Assembly (NCBI RefSeq): GCF_029633865.1
Contig: NC_079223.1
Span: 7,664,686-7,728,685, forward strand
DNA length: 64,000 bases
DNA from: Lampris incognitus
Taxonomy: Eukaryota > Chordata > Actinopteri > Lampriformes > Lampridae
Direction of reading: 5' to 3'
Below, one piece after another: positions 51,686-63,733 of this stretch (the stretch's first letter is position 1; each line of letters begins with the position of its first letter). The translations under genes and the position numbers were made by a program. The notes under the pieces were generated by a model that was not told the origin of the DNA, ran no database searches, and worked only from the letters and a program-made list of their open reading frames with translations.

Positions 51686-53544
51686 AGTCTGGCATTGGAT
51701 GAAGAAATTCAAAATTTACATCCCGGATTCACTTTGACTGAAAAAAAACAAACGCACACCACACATTTTCATATATATATGTATATATATATATATATGT
51801 GAATGAGATGGAGGTGAATATGCTGAAAGGAGACATTTAAAAAATCATTTACAGCTGCATCGGTTATCCTTTTCCTGCAACTGATCAAGTGATTGACAAA
51901 GATGACGACTCCTCAGTGGGACAGAGCAGAAAATAGTTGACTCAGGGTTCGGGGGCATGTTGGCTCGGGCGGTCGTGTGAAGCTGTGGAGAGACGGACGA
52001 GAGCCACCGGGCTCGTCTGCCTTTGACAAGCGGGCAGAGGGGACAGCGCAGCCATGTACAGACCTGCTGCGGACAAACGCTCAGTCGGACGCAAGCGCGA
52101 CTTCCACGTGGAAGAACAAGCCCCGAAACAACTACGCTTCCATCACTGGGCAACGGTTGTGCTCGCATCTGTGTACAGGAAAAATACCCTAGCACTTCTT
52201 TTTTTTTTTTTTTTTTTTTAAAAAGACAACTTGAGATTTTGATTTTGCTTTTTGTGTAGTTTTGTATTTTCATGCGAAAATCTTACTGTACTTGAATGTC
52301 TTTATTTTATTAAATGTGTATTATATTTTTGGTTATCACAACCTAGACTTGCTGTAAATGTACTCATGTCGCAGTATCTAACTTCTTTCTGTGAAAGAGA
52401 AAAGAGGAAACACTAAACATTTTCTCCAGCAATGTACAGTTATTTCCAGTCGCAGTTTAGAGTACCGATGCAGGTTCAGAAAAGAAAAACGCAACACTTG
52501 CGTCCCCGTCTGTGGTAAGCGCCACGCCAGTCCTCCGGCTGAAGCACACTTCCCTCGGAATATTTTTAGGTTTGGTGTTTCTGTCTACGTTCTCTGACTG
52601 TATTGGCCCGGTTTGCAGGAGTGTCCTCTTAAGGAGGAACCTGGGGGCACTTATTGGATCAGTCAGCTGTTCTGGCCCCAAGATGAATTCAGAGGATAAT
52701 GTAAAAAAAAAAAAAATGTGTTACTGCGGTTTTTAAACGTGGTCAGGACACAACACAACCAGACTGACAAGAAGGAAAAATCTTGAGTTGTTGTTTGGAC
52801 AGGTACAATGCAAAAGCATTTATGTTAGACATTTTTAATGGCGCCATGGAGACGAACTATTCTGGCTGTGGTTCAGTTTGGGCCTGGCCCACCAGGGGTG
52901 GGCAGCATGGTCCAGAAGGGTCCGGTGTGGGTGCAGGTCTTTGTTCCAACCAAGCAGTTACACACCCGAGTCTACATACAAGGTCCTTAGCAGACTAGTT
53001 GACTAATAGACTGAGGTGTGTTGGAACAAAGACCTGCACCCACACCGGCCCTTTCTGGACCATGTTGCCCATCACTGAAATGAGCTTCTCCCAGCAAATC
53101 CTTTTTCCTCACCAAATCGTCAAAACTCGCTTCTCGAGTATAAAAAGTGCACAACCGATTACGGTTAACATTTAAAAAAAAAAAACTGTCAACTCTTAAT
53201 TCCCCAAATCTTTCTCGTCCAAGTTTTGAAAAACTGCAAACGAGTGTTGTGGAAACACCGGAACATCTTGCCACATGTTGGACAAGCTGAAGGCCGTGGT
53301 CCATGTTTCAGTACTGCTGGAGAATGAAAGCTTTTACTCTGTCGAAGCTGGGACAGGTGTCATCTATACAGCGCTATGTTTCATCGCTTTTCTTCCCCAT
53401 TCATGTGTATTGGTGACTGTGGGTTTCTCATACAGCCTGAATTGTATGCATGTATCATAACATCTAGACTTAATATATTGTGAAGTATTCAATAACCATT
53501 ATGTAGGCGTTAGTGTGAATTCAAGGGGTTTAATTTCCTAGATA
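51686..53544. other. Convergent intergenic or 3' UTR region between FBXO11 and MSH6
   Basis: It contains a (TA)n tract (about 51770-51798), a T-run (52198-52219), a short fold-back element (52893-53077) and no recognisable coding exon. It may be transcribed as a long FBXO11 3' UTR. Confidence 0.6.
52893..53077. mobile_element. Short fold-back/MITE element
   Basis: The ends (caggggtgggcagcatgg at the left; catgttgcccatcactg at the right) are inverted copies over about 55 bases, including ggtgtgggtgcaggtc. The centre is only about 70 bases, so a transcript would fold into a long hairpin. The cagggg..cactg ends recall hAT-type MITEs, but no target duplication is clear. Confidence 0.75.
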
Positions 53545-53559
53545 AAGTCATTTTTAAAA

Positions 53560-53565
53560 AATAAA
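53560..53565 (+). terminator. FBXO11: Possible distal FBXO11 poly(A) signal
   Basis: AATAAA on the + strand lies about 1.9 kb past the FBXO11 stop. It could end a long 3' UTR, but the A-rich context makes chance likely. Confidence 0.25.
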
Positions 53566-53566
53566 C

Positions 53567-53572
53567 TTTATT
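53567..53572 (-). terminator. MSH6: MSH6 candidate poly(A) signal
   Basis: TTTATT on + reads AATAAA on -, 91 bases past the MSH6 stop codon. Confidence 0.65.
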
Positions 53573-53662
53573 AGATCATTACAGTAGTGGGGTTTTTTTT
53601 TTTGTGCGGATAACAGAACAACGGAGCATATAAAGGAAGCCACTACACGACAGAAAGTGTGT

Positions 53663-53744
53663 TCACACACTGTCGATCATCCGAACCAGAGAAGCAAACT
53701 GTGTTTTTCCTGAGGTGGCGTCATCGGCAAACTGGCAGAGCTTC
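53663..53744 (-). CDS. MSH6: MSH6 exon 10, C-terminal exon
   Basis: This small exon begins after a tcacag acceptor and completes the split Arg codon from exon 9. It encodes [13 protein letters not shown] and ends MIDSV before TGA. It is 82 nt, as in human. It is separated from exon 9 by a roughly 1-kb intron with a SINE, and is easy to miss because the C-terminus is poorly conserved. Confidence 0.88.
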
Positions 53745-56700
53745 CTGTGAGGAGGAAACAGACAGTGTTACTCAAGAGGGACACATTACTACTGTATTAA
53801 CAAAGACTAATTTATGCAGGATTCTAGCGCAAGCCTCTCACTCGCATCTGCTCCTAAAATTGGGCATATGCAAATGAGGCACATCCATTAAAAGAAGTGA
53901 CAGATGGAACTTCGGTGATGACCGAAAGTAAGAGTGACAAACACGGCTGAGGAAACGACACCACCCAGGGTTAGCTTCTGCAAACCTGACTGCTGCTGCT
54001 GTCACAAAGTGTAAAAATGCAAAAAAGTGGGGCGTCCGGGTGGCACGGCGGTCTCTTCTGTTGCCTACCAACACAGAGTTTGCCGGTTCGAGTCCCCGCA
54101 TTACCTCCGGCTTGGTCAGGCGTCCCTACAGACACAACTGGCCGTGTCTGTGGGTGGGAAGCCGCATATGGGTAGGTGTCCTGGTCGCTGCACTAGCGCC
54201 TCCTTTGGTCGGTCGGGGTGCCTGTTCGGGGGGCGGGGGATAGCGTGATCCTCTCATGTGCTACATCCCCCTGGTGAAACTCCTCACTGTCAGGTGAACA
54301 GAAGCGGCTGGCGACTCCACATGTATTGGAGGAGGCATGTGGTAGTCTGCAGCCCTCCCCGGATCAGCGGAGGGGGTGGAGCAGTAACCGAGACGGCCCG
54401 GAAGAGTGGGGTAATTAGCCAAGTACAACTGGGGAGAAACCCCCCCCCCCCAAAATATAAATAACTAAATAACATAAAAGTGAAAAGGCCAGTGGCAAAA
54501 GGTCTTTCTGTTGCTCTCGTTTTCTAACCACTTGTTTTTCAAGAACGCAAAGCTCCTTTGTGTTGTCAGCTACTTTTTGTTTTTGTCCAAAAATAAATAA
54601 ATAAAATAAAGAAATTAATTAAAATTTGCCCACAATCTCCTCTAAATATCAATTTGCTCCTGTAAAATCGGTGTTCGAGCCATGCTGTGAGCCCTCATTT
54701 CAACATCCTTAGCTGTGCTCTGCAAACAGAAGCCTGACGAGGATGATACGTACCGGAAGACTCTCAGACTGACGGTGTTTTTCTCGAACTCTCTGGCCTT
54801 TCTGTGTCCTAACTGAATGACTTCCTCTGGGAGGTTTGCAAGTCGAGCAGCATTGAAGCCATAGCTTTTTGGGCAAGCCCCTGCGATGAACTTGTAGAGG
54901 AAGGTGATGGTCTCTTGACTTGGATCCTCAGATTCGTTCTCCACCATGCAGGCCTGAAGAAGAGGTAGAAGAAGAGGCCTGAAGAAGAAAGCCTTTTCAC
55001 ATTTGAGCCTAAAACACGTTTTAAACTTTACGCTGGCGTTAGCCAATTAAACTCTCTGGGTAGACTCAAGAGGGGCTGGGACAGGATGTTCAAGTACAAC
55101 CCTGACACCTTCAGTCTAACCCACACCACCATCACTGTCCTCCAGTCATGCCTGCAGAAAATATTTAGTGGAAATCTTGGGGTGACACGCTAAAAAGGCT
55201 ATACGGCATAGAGGAATTTCAGGTTACGTAAGTTAATGCAAAGGTAAAGACACTATATTGTGGTGTATAATTATCTCACATACCATTTAATTCCTTGGCT
55301 GATGTGAGATCAGCCAAGGAATCATTATTCATCCATCCATCATCCAAACCGCTTATCCTGCTCTCAGGATGCTGGAGCCTATCCCAACAGTCATTGGGCG
55401 GCAGGCGGGGAGACACCCTGGACAGGCCACCATCACAGGGCACACACACACACACACACACACACGAACATGCAAACTCGACACAAACGACGACCCCCAA
55501 GGTTGGACTACCCCAGGGCTCAAACACAGGACCTTCTTGCTGTGAGGCGACCGCGCTAACCACTGCACCGCCCAAGCATACAGCGCCTGGTATTCCCAGG
55601 CGGTCTCCCGAACCAGGCCCGACCCTGCTTAGCTTCCAAGATCGGACGAGATGGGGCGTTATCAGGGTGGTATTATTAGCCTATCAAACTCCAATCTGAA
55701 TGTCAATTTGAATCATCAGTTAATCAAGGGTGTGGGTTGCTTAAACATGAATATTAATTATTTGCTGAGAACAAACGCTTCATTTGTGTCCAGCACATCA
55801 TTTTACAGTATTTAGAAGTAGCGTCCGTTCTTTGAATCATAGCCTTGAACAGAAATTGTATTTCAAATGTCAAGATTCTTGGTGGCCAAAAATTCTACAA
55901 GTGCCTATAATGATCTCTGCCAGGCTGCAGCCTGGAGGGGATTACGCATTTGGTTGCGCATATTTTGTGTGTACTGTACAGTTATGACTGTACGATCTAG
56001 AACCTCTCGTGGTTGCAATGCCTCTCTTGCTCATACCCCCCCCCCCCATCAAAACTGACAAAACCCTTTTTTGGGGGGGATTTCTTTCTCCCCAATTGTA
56101 CCCAGCCAATTATCCCAATCTTCCGAGCCGTCCCGGTCTCTGCTCCACCCCCTCTGCCGATCCGGGGTGGGCTGCAGTCTACCACATGCCTCCTCCGATA
56201 CATGTGGAGTCGCCAGCTGCCTCTTTTCACCTGACAGTGAGGAGTTTCACCAGGAGGACGTAGTGCATGGGAGGATCCCAGTTATTCCCCCCAGTTCCCC
56301 CTCCCCCTATACAGGCGCTCCGACCGACCAGAGGAGGCACTAGTGCAGCGACCAGGACACATACCCACATCTGGCTTTCCACCTGCAGACACGGCAAATT
56401 TTGTCTGTAGGGACACCCGACCAAGCTGGAGGTAACACAGGGATTCAAACCGGCGATCCCCATGTTGGTACGCAATGGAATCGACCGCTACGCTACCCGG
56501 ACGCCCCCTTTTATCAATCCATCGTGACTAAAGGGCTCTTAGACTAAATGTACGTGGTATGACATGCATGCTTGGCTATGATATGATTACTACTCAACCT
56601 GCCTGTAAGACCTGAAACTGTCTGATAATTCCTGTCTGTCTTGTACGTTTTGGATAAAAGTGACTGTTAAGGGCGTCCGGGTGGCGGTCTATTCCGTTGC

Positions 56701-59700
56701 CTACCACCACAGGGATCGCTGGTTCGAATCCCCATGTTCCCTCCGGATTGGTCGGGTGTCCCTACAGATACAATCGGCCGTGTCTGCGGGCGGGAAGCCG
56801 GATGTGGGTATATGTCCCGGTCGCTGCACTAGCGCCTCCTCTGGTCGGTCGGGGGCGCCTGTTCAGGGGGGAAGGGGAACTGGGGGGAATAGCGTGATCC
56901 TCCCACGCGCTACATCCCCCTGGTGAAACTCCTCAGTGTCAGGTGAAAAGAAGCGGCTGGCGACTCCACATGTATCGGAGGAGGCATATGGTGGTCTGCA
57001 GCCCTCCCCGGATCGGTAGAGGGGGTGGAGCAGCGACCGGGACGGCTTGGAAGAGTGCGGGCCAAGTACACTTGGGGAGAAAATCCAATCAATAAATAAA
57101 TGTGACTGTTAAATGAGAAAATGTACAAAAGCAATCTCCTGCATGACCGCACTGCTGGTTAAGGACTTAATGAGAATCATCCATCTGGTAAACACACATG
57201 TGATGGGACAACACAAGACATCTTTTTCCATATGAAATCTAAACCCTTACTAAAAAACTGTCAACCATTTTAAACACATAAAAAGAATTGCTGCCATTTG
57301 CCTTTGTAGGGCAGTACATTATCACATCCGCATGTGTTACATGAAGCTACTGACCATGTGGCCGAGCCGAACAGCAGCGTTGTTGGCGTAGTCCTCCACC
57401 AGTGAGTGGTAATGTGTAGAGAAGAGGGTGCGGCAGCCAATCTTCTCAGCGAGCTCCTTCACAACAGCACAGGCAATGGCTGTGCCATCATATGTGGCTG
57501 TGCCCCTACCTACAAACAGATGTTGCAGTTGAACCTCGTTGAAGCACACAAACGCACAAAAAGCCAGCAAATCATCTTCAGACTCAGCAAAAATATCTCT
57601 AAATAAGCAATATCTGCCTATCTCAGTAACAAATACTCACCCAGTTCATCGAGGAGCACAAGGGAGTGTTGGGTCCCGTGGTGTAGGATAGTGGCAGTCT
57701 CACTGAGCTCTACAAAGAAGGTACTCTCCCCTGGAGAAGATACATGAGACCAAGTTAATACCAGGTTATACTAAAACAAGGATGTCCTGAACATTTCCCT
57801 GCGAGTGTGTTACAGAGTTTGGACATTACCAGCCATAATGCGATCTGAGGCACCCAGACGAGTAAAGACCCTGTCCACTGGAGTGAGGCGCAAATTCTCA
57901 GCAGGAACATAGCAGCCCAGCTGAGCCAGGATGACAATCAACCCACACTGTACAGGAAGGGAAGCATAACTCTGTTAACACAACACCATGGGGCAGAGAT
58001 GTGTGTTATGCATGAGGATGTAGAAGATCTGAGATCTGGGAATTCCAGTACCTAAATCCTTTCAACTTGCTCATTCTTGCACAATACAAGCAAATATTAT
58101 CCAATTGATATTCATGAAAAGCAGCTGAAATTTGTTTCCTCCGTAGGGTGTCTGGGCTCAGCCTTAGAGATAGGGTGAGGAGCTCGGGCATCTGGAGGGA
58201 GCTCGGAGTAGAGCTGCTGCTCCTCCGCATCGAAAGGAGCCAGTTGAGGTGGTTCGGACATCTGATTAGGATGCCTCCTGGGTGCCTTCCTTCGGAGGTT
58301 TACTGGGCACGGCCAACTGGGAGGAGACCCCGGGGTAGACCCAGAACTCGCTGGAGGGACTACATGTCCAATCTGACCTGGGAACACCTTCCAGCTCCTC
58401 CTGGGGAGGAGCTGGAGGGCGTTGCTGGGGAGAGGGACGTCTGAAGTACCCTACTTAGCTTGCTGCCACCGCGACCCGACCCCGCAGAAGATGAATGAAT
58501 GAATGATATTCATGAATCAGTCACCTACCTGTCTCATGAGGGTGGACTTCCCACCCATGTTGGGCCCTGTGACAAGGACACAGGGGGCGCGGTCTTTTCC
58601 TACATCTTCATCACTGCCACCAGGGCACCCGATGACAATGTCATTGGGGATGAAGTCATCTCCAAAAAAGGTCTTCAAAACACACGGGTGACGTGAGCCC
58701 CTTAGGTCTAGGAAAGGTGCCGATTGGCCGTCACCCTCAGGAAGCAGCACTTGTGGCCTGGTCATTGGGCCGTCTCCCCCTTGACTGTAGCACAAGAAGC
58801 TCAGAAGCACGTCTGAAAGCAAAGAAATGAGAACTCGTATTGGTTTCCAAAGAAGCAGCATAATGAAACACACTAAGCTCAGTTATAAGCTGAACAAACT
58901 ACACCGCTGAGTCCAGAAATGGCCCAATAGCAGAAAAACACATTATGAGCACATTGCCACACTGGTGTAGTTCAATAATTAACAATGTAATCATCCTTTT
59001 CCTTCTGCACGTCCCACTGCACAGTTCATTAAGATGAAAAACAACCAAGCTAATAACCTGCGGCTCATGTTATGTTTCATAATCATTTTAACAATAACAG
59101 ACATTACTAAACAATCGCTGCCTATTGTGTATTTGCTTCACAGGTATATGTTACTCAAGTACATCATAACTCACTCATGAAATGTATTCACAAACTATGG
59201 TTGATATGTCTTATAGTTATTTTAAAAATAACAATCAGTCCAGTCACTAACTATTGTGTATTGGCTTCTTAGGTGTATATTACTTCAGTATATCACTAAT
59301 CTACCTGACCTACATGTCTTTGGACTGTGGGAGGAAACCGGAGCACCCGGAGTAACCCCACGCAGACACGGGGAGAACACGCAAACTCCACACAGAGGAC
59401 GACCCCAAGGTTGGACAACCCCGGGGCTCGAACCCAGGACCTTCTTGGTGTGAGGCGACCACGTTAACCACTGCACTACTATACCGCCCAATGTATTGTA
59501 TTCAATACAGTCAGTGTATTCAATGTATTGCATTATATTAAAATGTATTCAGAGCAAATGACCCTTGCAACCTAAATGCATAAGCCTGTTAATGTCTATT
59601 TTCTCTGTTGTGTTGTTCCTTTTAAGAGCAAGAAAATCTTCCTCCAATTCTTCACTATAACAGAACATTTCAAATTTTTCAGTATACTTTAATAATAGAT

Positions 59701-62700
59701 CATCACTATTATCAAATTTGATTAGTCATTTAAATCGTGAAATTTCAAAGTGCTTAAGAAATAAGTCATTTTTACCCAACACAGCCATGCACTGTACACC
59801 AGTCTGCCAGTCTCTGTAGTTCTTGTCAAAGTTGTAGAAGAGCCTTCTCATGCAGTCATTCAAGGCAGCGTCTCTCTTCTCCTCAAAGCCTTGCAGCTCC
59901 AAGAACAGGCGCTCAATATCCTGGGACACATACCGCTTCCAGCCTTGCCTTGTAGACTTCAGTTGGTATTCCTCAGGAATATTCCTCTCCGGTATGCTAT
60001 TAGGCACCTCCATCTGGTAGCGGTTTTTTCCAGTGCCACAGTACGCCAGGACCTTACAGCCCAGCCTCTTCTTCTGTCTGTCCAGGTACTCCTGTAGTTC
60101 CCTCTCACAGTTCTTGATACCACTCAGGGCCCGGTCGTGCTCTGAGTCAAAACCTGCCTTGGGTGTTATGACACCGGTGGTGCGGGCTTTTTGGTGGTCA
60201 AAGGCTGTCTCCCAGCGCTCAAGTTCTGCTGAGAGGTCAGGAAATAGGCCGTCTTTACTATTGGCTTTTAGAGTGAAAATCTGGCGGAGTAGCACAGAAT
60301 TAAAGTCATCTGTGAATGGAGCAAGGACTGAAATGATCTCCTGCATAATTTTGAAGCCTTCCAGGGTAGAGAGGAAGTCTGCAATCTTACGCTTGCTGTA
60401 GGCGACCTCCTCATAGAGAACTGCTCTGCTATCAGGGTGGTCCGGGCCCTTCAGAGGAGTGCCAATGCCATGGATCTTGCTCAGAAGACGCTCCAGATCA
60501 GGCAATTTCTTCAGCAGCTCTGTCACCTCAGTAACCTGGGCCTGGACACCCTTTAAGTCTTCCAAAGCATCCAATCTATCCTCGATAGATTTGGGGTTAC
60601 AGAGTGGAGCACAGAGCCACTGCTTAAGAAGCCTTTTGCCAAATGGAGTACAGCAGGTATCAAGGCGCTCCAACAGTGTTCCCTCTGAACCCCCAGACCC
60701 ATTCTGGAGGACCTCCAAGTTGGCCAGTGTCACTCCGTCCAGCACCATACGCTGACGGGTCTGGGCAAAAAAGCTGGCAGGGCCAGCTGCTTTCACAACT
60801 TGCACATCGACAGGGATGTACTCTTCAAAATTACCCATAGACAGCAGCTCCTGGTCCACTAGACACTTCTTCAGGTAGAACATGCATCCACCCAGGGCTG
60901 AGAGGGCTAGCTCGTAACCTTCCTTAGGGGTTAGGCCCAATGAATCACTCTCAGATGTCATATTTTTCAGGACAGTAGGAAGATGGTTGTTGCCCGTCTC
61001 CTGATCATTCACAACACTCTCTTTAAAGTAGTCCTCTTCTGCCAGGGTCTTGAGGGTCTTCTGTGCATCCCAAAATTGAGTACCTGCATTAAGCCCTTCC
61101 TGCATGGCAGAGGACAGTGAAGCCTTCAGTATTTTACGCGTTTCAAGAGATGGGTTCCGCTTTTCAAAAAGAACTTGTGCAGGTGCAAAGTGTGCCACTA
61201 GAGTGCGCAATCGAGAGCAGTGGCGGTCATCTTGGAACTGGCCAACATGGAAATAACCAACAGAGGCATCAACGAAGGTGACCCCATAGGTTCGGCAACA
61301 ACCTGAGCTCTCCTCCTCAGCCTTCTCCTTTAAACTCAGTAGGTACTTGCTGTGGCTCTCTGAGGGGGCACCGTCCAACACACTGTAGGTTTGGGTGCCT
61401 TGTGTAATTATCTTGCACACCTCTCTCTTTACCACACGGTCAAACTTAGTGGGCTTCAACGTGGTCTTGCAGCGGGCCTCCATCATCTCTGGGGTCTCTA
61501 CCTGCTCTACACGGGCCACCTTGTAGCCTTTCTGAACCATTACGCCAGAGAAACGGCCAAAGGCAATCTCTGGAAAGCCTGAGTGGGCCCAGGTCCCTTT
61601 CATAAAGGTTAGGCCCAACTCACTGACCGCTATCACAGCATCCATGTGGTACAGCTCGTAGAACTTCCCCACCTTGTAGAAGAGCACTGTATCAAACATT
61701 TTAGCTTTAAGTTCCCACCAGCGCCGCATTCCAGGCGTGCTTTTTAACAGGAAGGCCTCTGGCACATAGAGGGTGGTGGGGTCGTAGTCTTCCTCTCTCT
61801 GTTGTAGTCTTCGGCTGTCTTTCCTCTTGCCATCCTGCAACCACTCCAGCTTCTCGTGGTCCCACACTGTGGTGCCTCCACCTGAGCCATTCATCTGGCT
61901 CTCAAAGTTGTCGGGGGCAGAGAATGCTGACAGTCGTGACTTAGTGTCGGCTGCAATACCCAGCTGAGCTTGTTTTGTCTTATTAGCAGGAGGAGTGGGG
62001 GCTTTGTTTTTTGCCTTTGCAGACTTATCTGTAGGACGTTTGCGCTTCACAGGTTTGACTGGGCTGTCTGCTATAGACTCTTGCTCACTGCTCTCTTCTT
62101 CCTCCTCCTTGTTACTAAAGGCCTCCTCCTCCTCCTCCTCTTCTTCTTCTTCTTCACTGCTGGCTGCAGCATTTTCTGGTTCAAATTCCTCACCTGATTC
62201 TTCACTGTCTGAGACCACAACAATACGACGGCGCTTCGGCTTATTTTCCTTTACTGTTGAAGCACGGGATGAGCGGCGAGTGGGCTTGGAAGATTTCACT
62301 TCCATATTTTCCTGTTCTTCCTCATCAGAAACGTCTTCATCAGTGACTGTCGGCTCATCAGGCTGACAGCACAAATGAGGAGAGAAATGTGGAAATAATA
62401 AACGTTTAGTAAAAAAACAGAATAGCTTGCAAAAAATCTGCAATCTATAAACCTATCTATAGCATGCAATCTATAAACCGCACATTGCAAATAACCAAAA
62501 AAAATCTATTCAAATTATAATAGTATCATGAGCGAAGTTTTGGCAGAATGTATACAAATTTAACATCCAGAGTGTCAAAATAATGATGAAACTAATAATG
62601 CAACAAAAATCACATGATCACCTCCATGTCATCCTCATTCTCCTCTTCATCATCAGATGGGTCAGTGCATAGAGGCATCTTCAGTCTTTTCTCAGGGCTT

Positions 62701-63190
62701 TCAAACATGACGCTGTCGGCAAGTTCCATTGCATGGCGAATTACAGGCTTGCCACTGAAGAACACCCCTCCGGTTTTGGCATCACTGCTGTCAGAGCCTG
62801 CAACAGAGGCCAAATTAAACAAGATAATAAACTTAAGTACACTCTGAATAAAGATACCTTTCAAAAGTCAAAACGACCCAAAAATGTGATGTTCACAATA
62901 TTTCAGTTACATAAAAAATAGTGGATTGTATCCTTAAACTGTAACGGCAGTAATCTACTGACCATTTGCTGACCTATTTCAGCTTACCTTGGTACTCTCT
63001 GATGTATTTGGTACTGACCCATCCTCTGGTAGGAGGTTCATCAAAGAAATGGACATGCAAGCGTTGGTCCCGACCTTGACTCCTCATCTGTTCACCACTC
63101 AGAGGCTGGGGTACCACCATGCATGGCCACCAAGGGTGTCCCTCCAGCTTTGCCCACACCAGGGCACCAGCATTGAAAGGGCATGGTGGG
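53663..63190 (-). CDS. MSH6: MSH6, mismatch-repair MutS-alpha subunit; exon 1 outside window
   Basis: MSH6 pairs with MSH2 to bind base mismatches and small loops in nuclear DNA, and uses ATP to start repair (known). Exons on -: 63190-62988 (2), 62797-62622 (3), 62362-59776 (4), 58812-58529 (5), 57947-57830 (6), 57730-57641 (7), 57509-57355 (8), 54953-54754 (9), 53744-53663 (10). Phases join cleanly to 1297 residues. Exons 6-10 have the same lengths as the human exons (118, 90, 155, 200, 82). Features in order: PWWP domain ([13 protein letters not shown]), acidic linker with poly-Glu, mismatch-binding [14 protein letters not shown] with the Phe-x-Glu motif, MutS core and clamp, Walker [21 protein letters not shown], Walker B DELGRGTA, and STHYHSL. 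Exon 1, which in the family holds the PCNA-binding motif, must lie beyond 64000. Confidence 0.97.
54032..54450 (+). mobile_element. tRNA-derived SINE, family A, in MSH6 intron 9
   Basis: This is a full copy in antisense orientation to MSH6: head gggcgtccgggtggca, the family body, and tail actggggagaaacccc. Confidence 0.87.
55330..55573 (-). mobile_element. SINE family B, internally deleted, in MSH6 intron 8
   Basis: The CCAT tail and 3' module are at the left, a (CA)n in the middle, and the tRNA-like head (gggcggtgcagtggttag on -) is at the right, ending at 55573. Part of the middle (the tccaaagacatg block) is missing. Its head directly touches a 5S rRNA-like sequence. Confidence 0.85.
55574..55673 (-). 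pseudogene. 5S rRNA pseudogene fused to SINE head
   Basis: On the - strand the sequence matches most of vertebrate 5S rRNA. The blocks taccaccctgat, tctcgtccgatct with changes, gaagctaagcagggtcgg, gcctggtt and gggagaccgcctgggaatac are in order. The 5' end is missing or altered, and about 12 bases between gcctggtt and gggagacc are deleted. That deletion removes part of the internal promoter (intermediate element and C box), so it should not be transcribed as 5S. Confidence 0.85.
56065..56507 (-). mobile_element. tRNA-derived SINE, family A, in MSH6 intron 8
   Basis: This is a full copy in the same orientation as MSH6, with the tail at the left (ccccaattgtaccc) and the tRNA-like head at the right (cggacgccc on +). 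Confidence 0.87.
56670..57085 (+). mobile_element. tRNA-derived SINE, family A, in MSH6 intron 8
   Basis: This is a full copy opposite to the one at 56065-56507, head gggcgtccgggtggcg. The two lie head to head about 160 bases apart and could pair as an inverted duplex in the pre-mRNA. Confidence 0.87.
58140..58497 (+). mobile_element. LINE 3' end (RTE/Rex3-like) in MSH6 intron 5
   Basis: The + strand encodes a LINE C-terminal region: [33 protein letters not shown] and [15 protein letters not shown]. It ends in an (ATGA)n tail at 58484-58505. Only the last ~350 bases are present, as in typical 5'-truncated insertions. The Rex3 assignment is from the motif style and is not certain. Confidence 0.75.
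58529..58812 (-). CDS. MSH6: MSH6 exon 5, Walker A ATPase exon
   Basis: This exon opens the ATPase domain. The nucleotide-binding loop GPNMGGKST lies at 58570-58541 with the invariant Lys and Ser/Thr intact. It joins exon 4 by completing a split Asp codon and exon 6 in phase 0. Confidence 0.95.
59298..59490 (-). mobile_element. SINE family B, 3'-truncated, in MSH6 intron 4
   Basis: The head and middle blocks are present (on +: cctacatgtctttgg, gcaaactccacaca, gctcgaacccagg, ccactgcac). The 3' module and ATGG tail are missing. Confidence 0.82.
59776..62362 (-). CDS. MSH6: MSH6 exon 4, large central exon
   Basis: This single 2587-nt exon encodes about 860 residues: the end of the acidic linker, the mismatch-binding, connector, lever and clamp domains, and the start of the ATPase. 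A long undivided exon 4 is the family hallmark. The open frame runs on at both ends into intron, so the true borders are the cag acceptor before 62362 and the gtaaaa donor after 59776. Confidence 0.96.
62988..63190 (-). CDS. MSH6: MSH6 exon 2, PWWP chromatin-reading domain
   Basis: It encodes [16 protein letters not shown] and continues through PPTRGWVS. The PWWP fold in MSH6 binds H3K36-methylated nucleosomes (known). The acceptor ctcag precedes 63190 and the donor is gtaagc. The first base completes a codon from exon 1, as in human. Confidence 0.93.
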
Positions 63191-63731
63191 CTGAGCAGGA
63201 AAAAAAATGGTTAATACATTGATAGTGATAGACGGAAATATGGGCTCAGTGCTATTCTTAACATTACCAAAGAGAATAACTTTAATAAAAATAATGCAGC
63301 TGAATAACAACTGCCATTCTTATGCAAAAGAACTGCACTGCCTGTGAAAACGTCACTGACGAAGTCTTCATAAACTATGTTGAAAATACTTAATCATGCC
63401 TGTTCACCATCACTACTAATACCATCCCAGTAAGGTTTGTTTAGCATTGGCTATCTGGCTGGCCCCATAGTGAAAGGTGATTGATTAGGAATAATGTAAA
63501 AAGGAAAGGTATGGGCTAGTCTACCAGGCTGACATCACACTGAAAACATGTTTTTTTTTAAATTATATTTTTCTACCAACAATTGAAATTTAAACTAAAA
63601 TAAATCAGACAAAGGTACCCTTTTCAGCCAGTTAGCTATGGCAAGAGGTCACTTAATGTATGGACGTGGCTGGATTCGTTTATTTGTTTGGTGGAGATGT
63701 GCACCGGAACAGACTCAGCTCATTCTTGTGC
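63191..63731 (-). other. MSH6: MSH6 intron 1 (part), no exon seen
   Basis: I searched the - strand for a PIP-box-type N-terminus (QxxLYSFF) and found none. The sequence is AT-rich, so exon 1 lies past the right edge. Confidence 0.6.
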
Positions 63732-63733
63732 TA

